23,283 nucleotides of DNA from JAVEDQ01 sp035468175 (GCA_035468175.1 DATITC010000098.1:1-23283), one strand, 5' to 3'. Counted from the first letter of the stretch, positions 7,196 through 15,124 are shown. The notes: generated by a model from the letters alone, not told the origin. A program made the numbers and translations.

Positions 7196-7695
7196 TGGTG
7201 GCGGCTGCGTCGGAGTCGCAGCACAACGCCATGGCCCGGCTGGCCGACCTGGGCCTCCGGCTGCCACCCGTCGCGGCTCCGGTCGCGGCCTACGTGCCGG
7301 CGGTGCGCAGCGGCGACCTGGTCTTCACCAGCGGCCAGCTGCCGTTTGTCGACGGTGTCCTGCCCGCCACGGGCCTGGTCAGCGCCGACGGAGCCGACGG
7401 CACGGTGTCCGCCGAGCGCGCGAGCGAGCTGGCGGCACGGTGTGCGTTGAACGCGCTCGCCGCCGTGCACGCGCTGGTAGGACTCCCGGCCGGACTGCGC
7501 GTGGTGAAGGTGACCGGCTTCGTGGCGAGCGCGCCCGGCTTCACCGGCCAGCCCGGAGTCGTCGACGGGGCGAGCCAGCTGCTCGGCGAGATGTTCGGGG
7601 ACCACGGCCGGCACGCGCGGTCCGCGGTCGGGGTGGCGGCGCTGCCGCTCGGGTCGCCGGTCGAGATCGAGTTGATCCTGCAGGTGCCGAACTGA
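7195..7695 (+). CDS. RidA/YjgF-family protein
   Basis: This 166-residue protein has the family's DLVFTSGQLPF (41-51), the central ALNALAAVHALVG helix and a C-terminal HARSAVGVAALPLGSPVEIEL. Arg142 corresponds to the arginine (R105 in E. coli RidA) that holds the substrate carboxylate in imine/enamine deaminases, so deaminase activity is possible. It resembles Rv3678c, a longer Rid subgroup, and its own substrate is not known. The ATG at 7195 overlaps the TGA of the preceding gene. A second ATG at 7231 would give a shorter N-terminus and is a real alternative, since the family match begins around residue 13. Confidence 0.85.
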   Translation: MVAAASESQHNAMARLADLGLRLPPVAAPVAAYVPAVRSGDLVFTSGQLPFVDGVLPATGLVSADGADGTVSAERASELAARCALNALAAVHALVGLPAGLRVVKVTGFVASAPGFTGQPGVVDGASQLLGEMFGDHGRHARSAVGVAALPLGSPVEIELILQVPN

Positions 7696-7713
7696 CCTCG
7701 GCTCGCCTCCGTC

Positions 7714-7788
7714 GATCAACTGCCCCGATTGGGCGCAAAACGGGCGGCGTCCGGCCAGTTGATCAACTTCTGCGCGGGCGATCAACTG
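7714..7788. repeat. iterated GATCAACTG elements, including a perfect palindrome
   Basis: GATCAACTG occurs at 7714-7722 and 7780-7788, and its inverse CAGTTGATC at 7756-7764. The perfect 12-bp palindrome AGTTGATCAACT spans 7757-7768. Four half-sites in 75 bp of an intergenic region look like a repressor operator or a short dispersed palindromic repeat. Confidence 0.65.
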
Positions 7789-7794
7789 CTGCCG

Positions 7795-7825
7795 GGCTCA
7801 CAGCGTCCCGAATTAGGCTCACAGC
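7795..7825 (+). repeat. 10-bp direct repeat at the NUDIX promoter
   Basis: GGCTCACAGC occurs at 7795-7804 and 7816-7825, 21 bp apart, or two helical turns. The second copy covers the last bases of the -10 hexamer and ends directly at the ATG of the NUDIX gene. A protein bound to both copies on one face would block transcription. Confidence 0.6.
7814..7819 (+). promoter_or_regulatory. -10 element TAGGCT for the leaderless NUDIX gene
   Basis: TAGGCT is followed by 6 nt and then the ATG at 7826. There is no Shine-Dalgarno. The hexamer lies inside repeated DNA (GGCTCACAGC copies). Confidence 0.55.
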
Positions 7826-8689
7826 ATGGCCACCGACCCCCGGACTCGACTGCCCGATGAGTTCGCCGCACGGGTCCGCGCCCTGGCCGACGGCGCTCGG
7901 CCCGCGCAGCCGAAGCACGCCTCCACCGTCGTCCTGCTGCGCGACGTTGCCGAGGACGAACCCGGGATCGAGGCCTGTCTGCTCCGCCGGGTCAGCACCA
8001 TGGCCTTCGCCGCCGGCATGCATGTGTTCCCCGGCGGCAGCGTCGACCCGGCCGACCGAGCCGGCCCCGGCGACGGGAGCGACTGGCTGGGGCCGTCCCC
8101 CGACACCTGGGCCGGGCTGCTCACCGCGGACGACGGCCTCGCCCGCGCACTGATCTGCGCGGCGGTGCGCGAGACGTTCGAGGAGTCAGCCGTCCTGCTG
8201 GCCGGCGCCGACGAGCACGACGTCGCCGACACGTCCGACCCGAGCTGGGAAGCAGACCGGCAGGGGCTGCTGGACCGGGCGTTCAGCCTGTCCGACCTGC
8301 TGGCGCGACGCCAGCTCCGGCTCCGGGCCGACCTGCTGCGTCCCTGGGCGCACTGGGTGACCCCCGAGGTGGAGCCGAAGCGCTACGACACCCGGTTCTT
8401 CGTCGCGGCCATGCCCGCGGGACAGGCCACCCGGGACGTCGGCGGAGAATCGGATCGGATGGTGTGGCTGCGGCCCCAGGAGGCCCTCGACCTGCACGAG
8501 GCCGGCGGGCTCGCGATGTTGCCCCCGACCGCGTTCACGCTCGCCGAGCTCACCGCATACTCGTCGGTAAATTCGGTGCTGGCCGCGGCGAACGAACGGG
8601 ACATCAAACCCGTTCTCCCACGTGTCGTCCTTACCGGAGAGCAAGCGCAATTGCTTCTGCCTACCGACGAGGGGTACGAGCACGACTGA
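7826..8689 (+). CDS. NUDIX hydrolase, NUDT19-like
   Basis: This 287-residue protein carries a split Nudix box: HVFPGGSVDPAD at 66-77 and AVRETFEESAVLL at 113-125 (R115, E116, E119, E120), with about 37 residues between. A long insert between the glycines and the REtfEE helix, and a long C-terminal part with PEVEPKRYDTRFFVA, are features of NUDT19/NUDT7-type proteins, some of which cleave coenzyme A or acyl-CoA. The substrate here is not proven. The gene is transcribed from its own promoter, separate from RidA (130-bp gap full of repeats). Confidence 0.85.
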   Translation: MATDPRTRLPDEFAARVRALADGARPAQPKHASTVVLLRDVAEDEPGIEACLLRRVSTMAFAAGMHVFPGGSVDPADRAGPGDGSDWLGPSPDTWAGLLTADDGLARALICAAVRETFEESAVLLAGADEHDVADTSDPSWEADRQGLLDRAFSLSDLLARRQLRLRADLLRPWAHWVTPEVEPKRYDTRFFVAAMPAGQATRDVGGESDRMVWLRPQEALDLHEAGGLAMLPPTAFTLAELTAYSSVNSVLAAANERDIKPVLPRVVLTGEQAQLLLPTDEGYEHD

Positions 8690-8755
8690 TCGGCTGGGCC
8701 GCGCCCTGGCGGCGGCGGCATGCGGCTCGGGCACGACGAGATTCGCGGCGGAGGG

Positions 8756-9634
8756 ATGAGCGACACCGACGATTCGAGCGGGAACGCGACGATCGGGGCG
8801 GCGTCGGGGCTGCGCGAGGTGACGCGCAGCACCGGGGTGATCCTCGCCCCTAATCCGGGACCGATGACGCTCGAGGGGACCAACACCTGGCTGCTGCGGC
8901 TGCCCGGTTCTGATCGGTGCGCCATCGTCGACCCTGGCCCGTTGCACGAACGGCACCTGGCCGCCGTCGCCCGCGCCGGAGCCACCGTCACGTTGATCCT
9001 GCTCACCCACGGCCATCTCGACCACAGCGAGGGTGCGCCGCGGCTCGCGGAGCTCACCGGCGCGCCGGTCCTGGCCCTCGACCGATCCTTCGGCGACCAC
9101 CTGCCGGTCGGCGAGACGATCGACGCCGCCGGCGTACGCGTCGAAGCGATCGAGACGCCCGGGCACTCCGGCGACTCGGTGTCGTTCTACCTTCCGGACG
9201 ACGACGCTGTCCTGACCGGCGACACCATCCTCGGCCGTGGCACCAGCGTCGTCGCGCACCCGGACGGCCGCCTCGGTCCCTACCTCGACAGCCTCCGCCG
9301 GCTCCGCGAGTTCGGCGACGCCGCCGTGCTCCCCGGGCACGGGCCGGAGCTGACGGCGGCCGGGCGGGTGGCCGAGGCCTACCTGCAGCACCGCTCAGCC
9401 CGGCTGGAGGAGGTCCGGCGGGCCTTCGGCGCTGGGGCGACGACGCCTCGTCAGGTCGTCGAGGTTGTGTACGCCGACGTCGACCGAGCGCTGTGGCCGG
9501 CGGCCGAGCTGTCGGTGCGCGCCCAGCTCGAATACCTCCGGGCCGGCGGCCACCCCAGCTCCGAACTCCGCTCCGACCCCCGCTCCGACCCCCGCTCCGA
9601 CCCCCGTTCCGGCACCGGGACGGCGCAGCGATGA
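8756..9634 (+). CDS. metallo-beta-lactamase-fold hydrolase (LACTB2/Rv3677c-like)
   Basis: This 292-residue protein has the full zinc ligand set: THGHLDH (H85, H87, D89, H90), PGHS (H137), GDT (D156) and PGHG (H195). LAPNPGPMTLEGTNTWLL near residue 30 is the signature of the LACTB2-like subgroup, whose human member is an endoribonuclease. The mycobacterial counterpart is Rv3677c. The RNA substrate role is inference. The ATG at 8756 gives an N-terminus like the family, but its GGAGG is very close. An ATG at 8720 would add 12 residues. The C-terminus ends in a repeated Ser-Asp-Pro-Arg tail made by a 12-bp tandem repeat. The stop overlaps the cyclase start (ATGA). Confidence 0.87.
   Translation: MSDTDDSSGNATIGAASGLREVTRSTGVILAPNPGPMTLEGTNTWLLRLPGSDRCAIVDPGPLHERHLAAVARAGATVTLILLTHGHLDHSEGAPRLAELTGAPVLALDRSFGDHLPVGETIDAAGVRVEAIETPGHSGDSVSFYLPDDDAVLTGDTILGRGTSVVAHPDGRLGPYLDSLRRLREFGDAAVLPGHGPELTAAGRVAEAYLQHRSARLEEVRRAFGAGATTPRQVVEVVYADVDRALWPAAELSVRAQLEYLRAGGHPSSELRSDPRSDPRSDPRSGTGTAQR
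9557..9616 (+). repeat. 12-bp tandem repeat in the end of the hydrolase gene
   Basis: CGCTCCGACCCC is present in three perfect copies (9569-9580, 9581-9592, 9593-9604), with one degenerate copy on each side. Twelve is a multiple of three, so copy-number change adds or removes SDPR units without a frameshift. The cyclase start lies 15 bp downstream. Confidence 0.85.
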
Positions 9635-12600
9635 CCCATCCGCCGCACCTGCCCGACGACCCGGCCCGGCCTGGCCCGGCAATGACATCGCCGCCGGAGG
9701 GCCGCTCCGCGGTCGAGCGGATCTCCACCGGCGCCTCCCCCGAGGACGCCAGCGCCACCACCTGCCCGGCTTGTGGCACCTCGGTGCTGTCCCACGCCCA
9801 GTTCTGCCACGCCTGCGGTGTCCCGCTGACCACCCTGCGCCGCTCCGACGGCGCGGAACGACGGGTCGTCACGGTGCTGTTCGGCGACCTGTCCGACTTC
9901 ACCGCGTGGGCCGAGGACCTCGACCCCGAGCGGGTCGGCGAGGTGACCGACCGCGTCCTGGCCGGGCTCGCCCGGACGGTCACGGACTTCGACGGGCACG
10001 TCGACAAGCTCACCGGTGATGGGATCATGGCCGTATTCGGCGCCCCCACGGCGCATGAGGACGACGTCGAACGGGCCGTACGCGCCGCCGCCGCCATGCA
10101 GGAAACGGTGCGCCAACTCGTCGCGGACGAAAGCGGTGGCGGACGGCGGCTCGGCCTGCGGGTGGGGCTCAACACCGGTGAGGTGCTGGCCGGGGTTCAG
10201 GCCGCGCTGGCCTACACCGTCGTCGGCGACACGGTGAACACCGCCTCCCGACTGTCCGACGCCGCACTGGTCGGCGGTGTGTACGCCGGTCGCGAGACGG
10301 CGCTCGCCACGATGGCGGTCGCCTCCTGGCGTCCACTGCCGCCGCTGCGCCTCAAGGGCAAGCGAGAGCCCGTCCAGGCCTACGAGCTGGTGACGCTCCG
10401 GCCCGCGGTGACCAACCGGCTCGGGCTCGGTGAAGAGGTGGCGTTCATCGGGCGGGACGTCGAGCTCGGCCGCATGATCGGCACCTTCGTCGCCGTGGCC
10501 GACGGCGACCGTCCCCAGACGCTCGTGATCACTGGAGAGGCCGGCGTCGGCAAGACCCGCGCCGCTCAGGAGCTGTCCCGCTTCGCTCAGGAGCTGCCCG
10601 GCGCACGGGTGTTGTGGGGGCGCGCGACCCCCTACGGGGAGAACCGGCACCTCGCCCCGCTCGTGGACATCGTCCGCACCGCCTGCGGCGTGGTCGACGG
10701 CGACGCCCGCGAGGTCACGATCGACCGGGTCCGGCGCACCGTCGAGCGGCTCGACCATCCGAGCTCGGCCTGGTGGGCCCCGACCACGCTGGTCGACCGG
10801 CTGCTCACTCTGCTCGGACTCACTCCGGACAGCGGACATGGCCCGCCCAGCCAGTCCGCGCCGTCCGACCCGGTGCCCCGCGACGGGGTGCTCGACGGGG
10901 TCGCGATGCTGCTGCGCGCGCTCGCCGAGGAAGGCCCCCTGCTCGTCGTCATCGACGACATGCACTGGGCCAGCGACGAGTTGCGCCGCGCCGTGGTGGA
11001 GACCGCGCAGCGCCTGCGCGGGCCGGTGCTGCTCACCCTCGTCGGCCGCGAAGGGCTGCCGAGCGTGTCACAGCCGGTACAGCTCGCCCTGGAGCCGTTG
11101 GAGGACGACGCCGCCGACCGGCTGCTGTCGGCCTTCCTCGGCGGCGCCGACCTCGACCCCCGGGCCCGCGACAACTTGCTCGGCCGGGCGCGAGGCAACC
11201 CGTACTTCCTCGCCGAGTTACTGCACCTGCTCGTCGACCGGGGGTTGCTGCGGCGCGATGGGGTCCGGCTGACCCCGGTCGGGTCGCTGCCGGACGAGGT
11301 GCTGCCGGCCGGCGTGCAGGCGGTGCTGGCCGCGCGAATCGACGACCTGGACCCCACGGCCCGGGCGGTACTGCGCGCGGCTGCCGTCCTCGGCTCCCGT
11401 TTCCCAGTCGACGCCCTGGCCGAAGTCGAGCGACGCAGCGAGTCCGAGGTCCGCGCCGCGGTCGACGAGCTCGCCGCCCGGCAGCTGCTGCGGCCGGCGG
11501 AGGGCGGATCGGAAGCCAGCGGGCGCTCCGGACGGGCCGCTCGCGCCTGGGCGTTCGTGCACCCGATGGCCCGCGACGTCGCCTACGGCAGCCTGCCGAA
11601 GGCCGAGCGGGCCCGGCGGCACGCCCGCGCGGCCCGCTGGGCCACCGCCTCGCTGGAGGGCACGCCCGCCGAGGTGGACGCCTTCCTCGCCGCGCAGTCC
11701 GAGGCCGCGCTGGGTCTGGCCGCATCGATGCAGCTCCCGGCAACCGACCCGGTCTGGCAGGTCCGCGAGCTCGGTCTCGCCGCCCTGTTACGGCTCGGGC
11801 AGTCTGCCCTGGTCCGCGACGAGTACAGCTCCGCGGCCGACCTGCTCCGCCGGGCGCTCGCGATGGGCGAAGGCCAGCAGGGCGGTGGGATCGGCCCCGA
11901 GCGGCAGCTGCAGGTCCGGCTCAGTTACGCGGAGGCCCTCGCCGCGCTGCGGCGGCTGGACCAGGCGGAGGACTCGCTGCGCCCCGCCCTCGGCAGCAGC
12001 GAAGACCGGACCCGGCTCGGTGCACTCACCGTGCTCGGCGACATCCGCTACAAGCAGGGCCGCGACGCCGACGCCGTCGAGCTGCTCGAGCGGGTCTTCG
12101 CGGAGGCGACCGAGTGCGGCGCGGCGGAGACCGCCGGAGTCGCCGTCCGGCAACTCGGACTCGTCGACTACTACGGGGGACGGCTGAAGGCGGCCGAACA
12201 CCGGTTCAGTCAGGCCCTGGAGATCGCCCGGGAGAAGCAGGACCGGCGCGGTTCGGGTTGGGCGCTCCAGCACCTCGCCTGGGCCGCCACCACCCGGGGC
12301 GACTACGCCTTCGCGGACACCTGTCTGCACGACGCGACCGAACACTTCGCGGCTCTCGAGGACACCGGCGGGTTGGCCTGGTGCGCCGGGACCGAGTCGC
12401 TGGTCCGCCTGCTGCAGGGCCGGCTGAAGGATGCGCGAACGGTCGCACGCGGGCTGGTCCCGTTGGCCGAGACGCTGGCCGAGAGCTGGGGCGTAGCGAT
12501 CTGCCTCCTGGTGGACGCGATGGCGGCCGCCGAACTCGGTGACGTCAGCGAGGCACAGAAGGAGTCGACGCAGGCGGAGCGGCTGTTCCGGGAGACCGGC

Positions 12601-13248
12601 GACACCTGGGGCCAATCTCTCGCGCTCGTCGCGCAAGGGATGGCGGCCCGATCGGCCGGAACGCCCGACATCGCGTTGGAGCGATTGCACGGCGCCGTGC
12701 ACGTCGCCGCGGAGGGCCGGCATCCGCTCCCCGGGCTCTTGGCTCTGGTGAACCTCGGTCTTGCGGCGCTCGAGGCCGGCGACCTCACCCTCGCCCGGTC
12801 CTCGGCCGAGCGGGCCTCAACCGCGCTTGAGCGGCTCGACCTCGAACCCCACGTCGCGCTCGGGGTCGCGGTATTGAACGCGCAGGCCCAGCGCGCCAGC
12901 GGAAAGCCGGCCGAGGCGGTGCAGGTCCTGCGCTCCGCCCTATCGGGCGACCCGCAGCAGACCCTGCTGTTCCCCCGTCGGCAGGCACTGGCACATCTGG
13001 CCGGGTCACTACTGGACGACGGTCGCCCGGACGAGGCCCTGGAGGTGGCCCGCCGCGCGGTGTGGGTGCCGGCCGAGGACGTCCGCTCCCGGGTCCTGGC
13101 CCTGCGCGCGTTGGGCACGGCACTGCGGACGGTGGGCGACGCCGCAGGCGCCCGGCGGTCCTACACCGAAGCGCTCGTGATCGCGCGGGAAACCGAAGCG
13201 CGCTCCGAGGAACCGATCACGGCCGACCTGCTGCAGCAACTGTCCTGA
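9631..13248 (+). CDS. class III adenylate cyclase fused to AAA-type ATPase and TPR-like repeats
   Basis: This 1205-residue predicted cytoplasmic protein makes cAMP from ATP. Residues 45-62 form a zinc ribbon (C45, C48, C59, C62). The cyclase domain (about 77-255) has metal aspartates D86 (FGDLSDF) and D130 (KLTGDGIMAVFG), base-reading K126 and T196, and transition-state N203 and R207 (VNTASR). Threonine in place of the usual aspartate is typical of class IIIb cyclases, several of which respond to bicarbonate. An AAA/STAND-type ATPase follows, with Walker A GEAGVGKT at 302-309 and Walker B VVIDDMHWAS. The last 500 or so residues are helical TPR-like repeats. I see no LuxR helix-turn-helix at the end. 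The ATG overlaps the upstream TGA (ATGA); a long open frame further upstream is not coding. The gene faces crp, tail to tail. Confidence 0.9.
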   Translation: MTHPPHLPDDPARPGPAMTSPPEGRSAVERISTGASPEDASATTCPACGTSVLSHAQFCHACGVPLTTLRRSDGAERRVVTVLFGDLSDFTAWAEDLDPERVGEVTDRVLAGLARTVTDFDGHVDKLTGDGIMAVFGAPTAHEDDVERAVRAAAAMQETVRQLVADESGGGRRLGLRVGLNTGEVLAGVQAALAYTVVGDTVNTASRLSDAALVGGVYAGRETALATMAVASWRPLPPLRLKGKREPVQAYELVTLRPAVTNRLGLGEEVAFIGRDVELGRMIGTFVAVADGDRPQTLVITGEAGVGKTRAAQELSRFAQELPGARVLWGRATPYGENRHLAPLVDIVRTACGVVDGDAREVTIDRVRRTVERLDHPSSAWWAPTTLVDRLLTLLGLTPDSGHGPPSQSAPSDPVPRDGVLDGVAMLLRALAEEGPLLVVIDDMHWASDELRRAVVETAQRLRGPVLLTLVGREGLPSVSQPVQLALEPLEDDAADRLLSAFLGGADLDPRARDNLLGRARGNPYFLAELLHLLVDRGLLRRDGVRLTPVGSLPDEVLPAGVQAVLAARIDDLDPTARAVLRAAAVLGSRFPVDALAEVERRSESEVRAAVDELAARQLLRPAEGGSEASGRSGRAARAWAFVHPMARDVAYGSLPKAERARRHARAARWATASLEGTPAEVDAFLAAQSEAALGLAASMQLPATDPVWQVRELGLAALLRLGQSALVRDEYSSAADLLRRALAMGEGQQGGGIGPERQLQVRLSYAEALAALRRLDQAEDSLRPALGSSEDRTRLGALTVLGDIRYKQGRDADAVELLERVFAEATECGAAETAGVAVRQLGLVDYYGGRLKAAEHRFSQALEIAREKQDRRGSGWALQHLAWAATTRGDYAFADTCLHDATEHFAALEDTGGLAWCAGTESLVRLLQGRLKDARTVARGLVPLAETLAESWGVAICLLVDAMAAAELGDVSEAQKESTQAERLFRETGDTWGQSLALVAQGMAARSAGTPDIALERLHGAVHVAAEGRHPLPGLLALVNLGLAALEAGDLTLARSSAERASTALERLDLEPHVALGVAVLNAQAQRASGKPAEAVQVLRSALSGDPQQTLLFPRRQALAHLAGSLLDDGRPDEALEVARRAVWVPAEDVRSRVLALRALGTALRTVGDAAGARRSYTEALVIARETEARSEEPITADLLQQLS

Positions 13249-13256
13249 CCCGCTGG

Positions 13257-13285
13257 CGCGTACCCGGCGATGCCGGGGTAGCGCG
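13257..13285. terminator. bidirectional hairpin between the cyclase and crp genes
   Basis: CGCG and TACCCGGC (13257-13268) pair with GCCGGGGTA and CGCG (13272-13285), with single-G bulges and a GAT loop. The hairpin fills the 42-bp gap between two convergent stop codons, where a shared terminator is expected. There is no T-tract. Confidence 0.65.
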
Positions 13286-13290
13286 GCGGC

Positions 13291-13980
13291 TCAGCGGGCG
13301 CGGCGGGACAGGCGGTCGCGGTCCAGCAGGACGACGGCTCGGCTGTCCAGCCGAAGCCAGCCACGGGTCGCGAAGTCGGCCAGCGACTTGTTCACCGTCT
13401 CGCGGGACGCGCCGACCAGCTGGGCCAGCTCCTCCTGCGTCAGACCGTGCTCGACGCGAACGGCCCCGCCGGGAGCCGGCGAGCCGAACCGCTCGGCGAG
13501 ATCCAGCAGCTGCTTGGCAACGCGACCCGGAACGTCGGTGAACACGAGGTCGGCCATGGCTTCGTTGGTCCGCCGGAGCCGACGGGCCAGCACCTTGAGC
13601 AGCAGCTCGGCGGCTTCGGGTCGACGTCCCAGCCAAGGACGCAACGCGGAATGCTGGAGCGAGGCGACCTCGACGTCGGTGACGGCGCTGGCCGTCGCGG
13701 TGCGCGGGCCCGGGTCGAACAGCGAGAGCTCACCGAAGATGTCGCCGGGACCCAGAACGGCAAGCAGATTCTCCCGGCCGTCCCCCGACCGACGGGTGAT
13801 CTTCACCTTGCCGTTGAGGACGATGAAGACGCTGTCGCCGGACTCGCCCTCGGTGAAGATCACGACTCCGCGACGCTCGACCTTGCGGTCCAGCTGCTCG
13901 GCCAAGCCCTTACGGGCATCCTCGGCGAGGCCGGAGAAAACCGGCATCCGTGCTAGTAGATCGTCCACAGCCGTCAGCAT
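13291..13980 (-). CDS. crp: cAMP receptor protein, Crp/FNR family
   Basis: This 229-residue regulator has a cyclic-nucleotide-binding domain (about 10-120) with GELSLFDPGPRTATA carrying the cAMP contacts E84, R93 and T94. The C-terminal winged helix has TQEELAQLVGASRETVNKSL at 181-200. VFTDVPGRVAKQLLDLAERFG joins the two. It is very close to mycobacterial Crp (Rv3676) and Streptomyces Crp, which respond to cAMP and act globally. The ATG at 13980 was chosen for GGGAGGG about 11 nt upstream. A GTG at 13968 gives MDDLLARMPVF, and puts the contacts at positions 80, 89 and 90 as in Rv3676, so it is a serious alternative. The stop of the upstream membrane-protein gene is 7 bp away, which suggests coupled translation. 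Confidence 0.93.
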   Translation of the reverse strand: MLTAVDDLLARMPVFSGLAEDARKGLAEQLDRKVERRGVVIFTEGESGDSVFIVLNGKVKITRRSGDGRENLLAVLGPGDIFGELSLFDPGPRTATASAVTDVEVASLQHSALRPWLGRRPEAAELLLKVLARRLRRTNEAMADLVFTDVPGRVAKQLLDLAERFGSPAPGGAVRVEHGLTQEELAQLVGASRETVNKSLADFATRGWLRLDSRAVVLLDRDRLSRRAR

Positions 13981-13987
13981 GCCAGGG

Positions 13988-14236
13988 TTAACCCTCCCGC
14001 CGAAGTAAGGCGAGGACGCGCCGCCGCCGCCAGTACCGTTCCAAAGCAGGACCGTAACTCTCGCGGACGAGACTCTCGACCTGATCCGCCAGTACTTTTG
14101 CATCGTGATCGGGATGCAACAGGCCCCGGACGTCCTGGCCCGCCTGGTCGACGCGCAGCGGCTCCTCGACCCGCTCCATGGCGAGCATGAGCAGCATCAG
14201 CACGAATGGCATCGCGAGTGCAGTCAGCAACAGCAT
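13988..14236 (-). CDS. small single-pass membrane protein upstream of crp
   Basis: This 82-residue protein has residues 1-19 as a hydrophobic helix (LLLTALAMPFVLMLLMLAM), then a charged cytoplasmic-type domain ending RYWRRRRVLALLRREG. I do not recognise a named domain. A small membrane protein (Rv3675) sits at the same place beside crp in mycobacteria. Its stop codon overlaps the crp ribosome binding site, so the two are likely in one operon. A role in localising or modulating Crp is possible but has no direct support. Confidence 0.72.
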   Translation of the reverse strand: MLLLTALAMPFVLMLLMLAMERVEEPLRVDQAGQDVRGLLHPDHDAKVLADQVESLVRESYGPALERYWRRRRVLALLRREG

Positions 14237-14276
14237 GACGCCCTAGCAATCCCCCCCGATCGGTCCCGTACACGTT

Positions 14277-14318
14277 CCGAGCGGTATTCGTTAGCCACGG
14301 GCAAGCACCCGCGCTCGG
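14277..14318. terminator. nested hairpin after the RsiG-like gene
   Basis: CCGAGCG (14277-14283) pairs with CGCTCGG (14312-14318), enclosing a second stem CGGG/CCCG (14298-14301 with 14308-14311). It lies in the 92-bp gap after the rsiG-like stop on the reverse strand. It could end or attenuate transcription from rsiG into the membrane-protein and crp genes. Confidence 0.4.
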
Positions 14319-14328
14319 CGAGGAAGGC

Positions 14329-15003
14329 TCAGACGACCGCCGACGGCGGAAGCGGCAGTGCGCTGAAGCAGGCCCTCGGGTTCTCGCGGTACCGGGCGAT
14401 CAGCTCGTTGTTCGCGGCGCCCATGCGGTGGTGCAGCGCCGCGCGGTAGGCCGACAGCTGCTCCTCGGCCCGCTCCAGCGCCGCGACCAGCTCGGTCGTG
14501 GCGAAGTCGTCGGATTCGTCCGCGACCTGCTCCCAGAGCCGGGCCAGGTCCGGCAGCTGCGGGATGTCGTCCTGCGGCACGATCCGGACCAGCGCGGTGC
14601 GGCCGCGGGTCATCCGCTCCGGGGTCAAAGCCGGCGCCACCGCCTTCGGGTCGGCCGAGCGAGCTCCCTCGACGGCACGCAGCGTGTCCAGCCGGGCCTG
14701 CAGGATGCGACGCCAGTAGGAGACGCGGTCCTCCTCGGCGGTCAGCGCGCCACGATAGGCGCGCAGCGCGTCCAGGTTCAGGTGGGCGAGGTCGTCCGAG
14801 CGCTGCGGTGGGATCGCCCGGGCCGCTGCGCGAGCGGACGCCCGCGAGGCCCGGGCCTCGGCCTGGGCACGGCGGCGTTCCTCCGGGCTGACCTGGCGCG
14901 CGCCGGCGCCGTCGGCACCACCGCCGGCAGCACCGTCGCCGGCGCCGTCGGCAGGACCGTCGGTGTAGCCGTCGGCGGCGGAGGAATGGGGGTTGTTCGC
15001 CAC
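14329..15003 (-). CDS. rsiG: RsiG-like protein with c-di-GMP-binding coiled-coil motif
   Basis: This 224-residue protein has a disordered Ala/Gly/Asp-rich N-terminus (1-40) and then long charged helices. One helix contains E91, S95, R98, Q102 and D106, an exact match to E(X)3S(X)2R(X)3Q(X)3D, the motif by which Streptomyces RsiG binds c-di-GMP. RsiG is the anti-sigma factor of the sporulation sigma factor WhiG. A second helix has E180, S184 and R187 in the same register but H191 and G195 where Q and D are expected. The GTG at 15003 follows AAAGGG at good spacing; upstream in-frame codons do not look coding. It is divergent from nth and upstream of the crp pair on the same strand. Binding partner and ligand are inferred from the motif only. 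Confidence 0.72.
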   Translation of the reverse strand: MANNPHSSAADGYTDGPADGAGDGAAGGGADGAGARQVSPEERRRAQAEARASRASARAAARAIPPQRSDDLAHLNLDALRAYRGALTAEEDRVSYWRRILQARLDTLRAVEGARSADPKAVAPALTPERMTRGRTALVRIVPQDDIPQLPDLARLWEQVADESDDFATTELVAALERAEEQLSAYRAALHHRMGAANNELIARYRENPRACFSALPLPPSAVV

Positions 15004-15110
15004 GGATTTCCCTTTCAGTGTTGTCGAGGAAGTCGTCGGACGGGTTCCCGAATCCCTTGAGGCTCCGAGCGCCGACTTCGTCACCGAGAGTGAGTAAATG
15101 GGCAGGCCAC

Positions 15111-15116
15111 TAGGCT
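15111..15116 (+). promoter_or_regulatory. -10 element TAGGCT before nth
   Basis: TAGGCT is the same hexamer as before the NUDT19-like gene. It ends 8 nt before the nth GTG at 15125, so transcription would begin at or within a base or two of the start codon. Confidence 0.5.
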
Positions 15117-15124
15117 GAACGGTC

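Noticed and set aside
8917..9630. N-terminal extension of the adenylate cyclase by 238 codons
   Set aside because: The extra part overlaps the metallo-beta-lactamase-fold gene in another frame and is low-complexity Arg/Pro. The ATGA junction at 9631 gives a normal start.
10614..12542. A 642-codon forward frame inside the cyclase gene
   Set aside because: It is extremely rich in Arg, Pro, Gly and Ala with no motifs and is a +1-type shadow of the cyclase gene.
13981..14103. Longer crp with an ATG at 14103
   Set aside because: It would add 41 residues unlike any Crp and overlap the upstream membrane-protein gene. The ATG at 13980 or GTG at 13968 fits the family.
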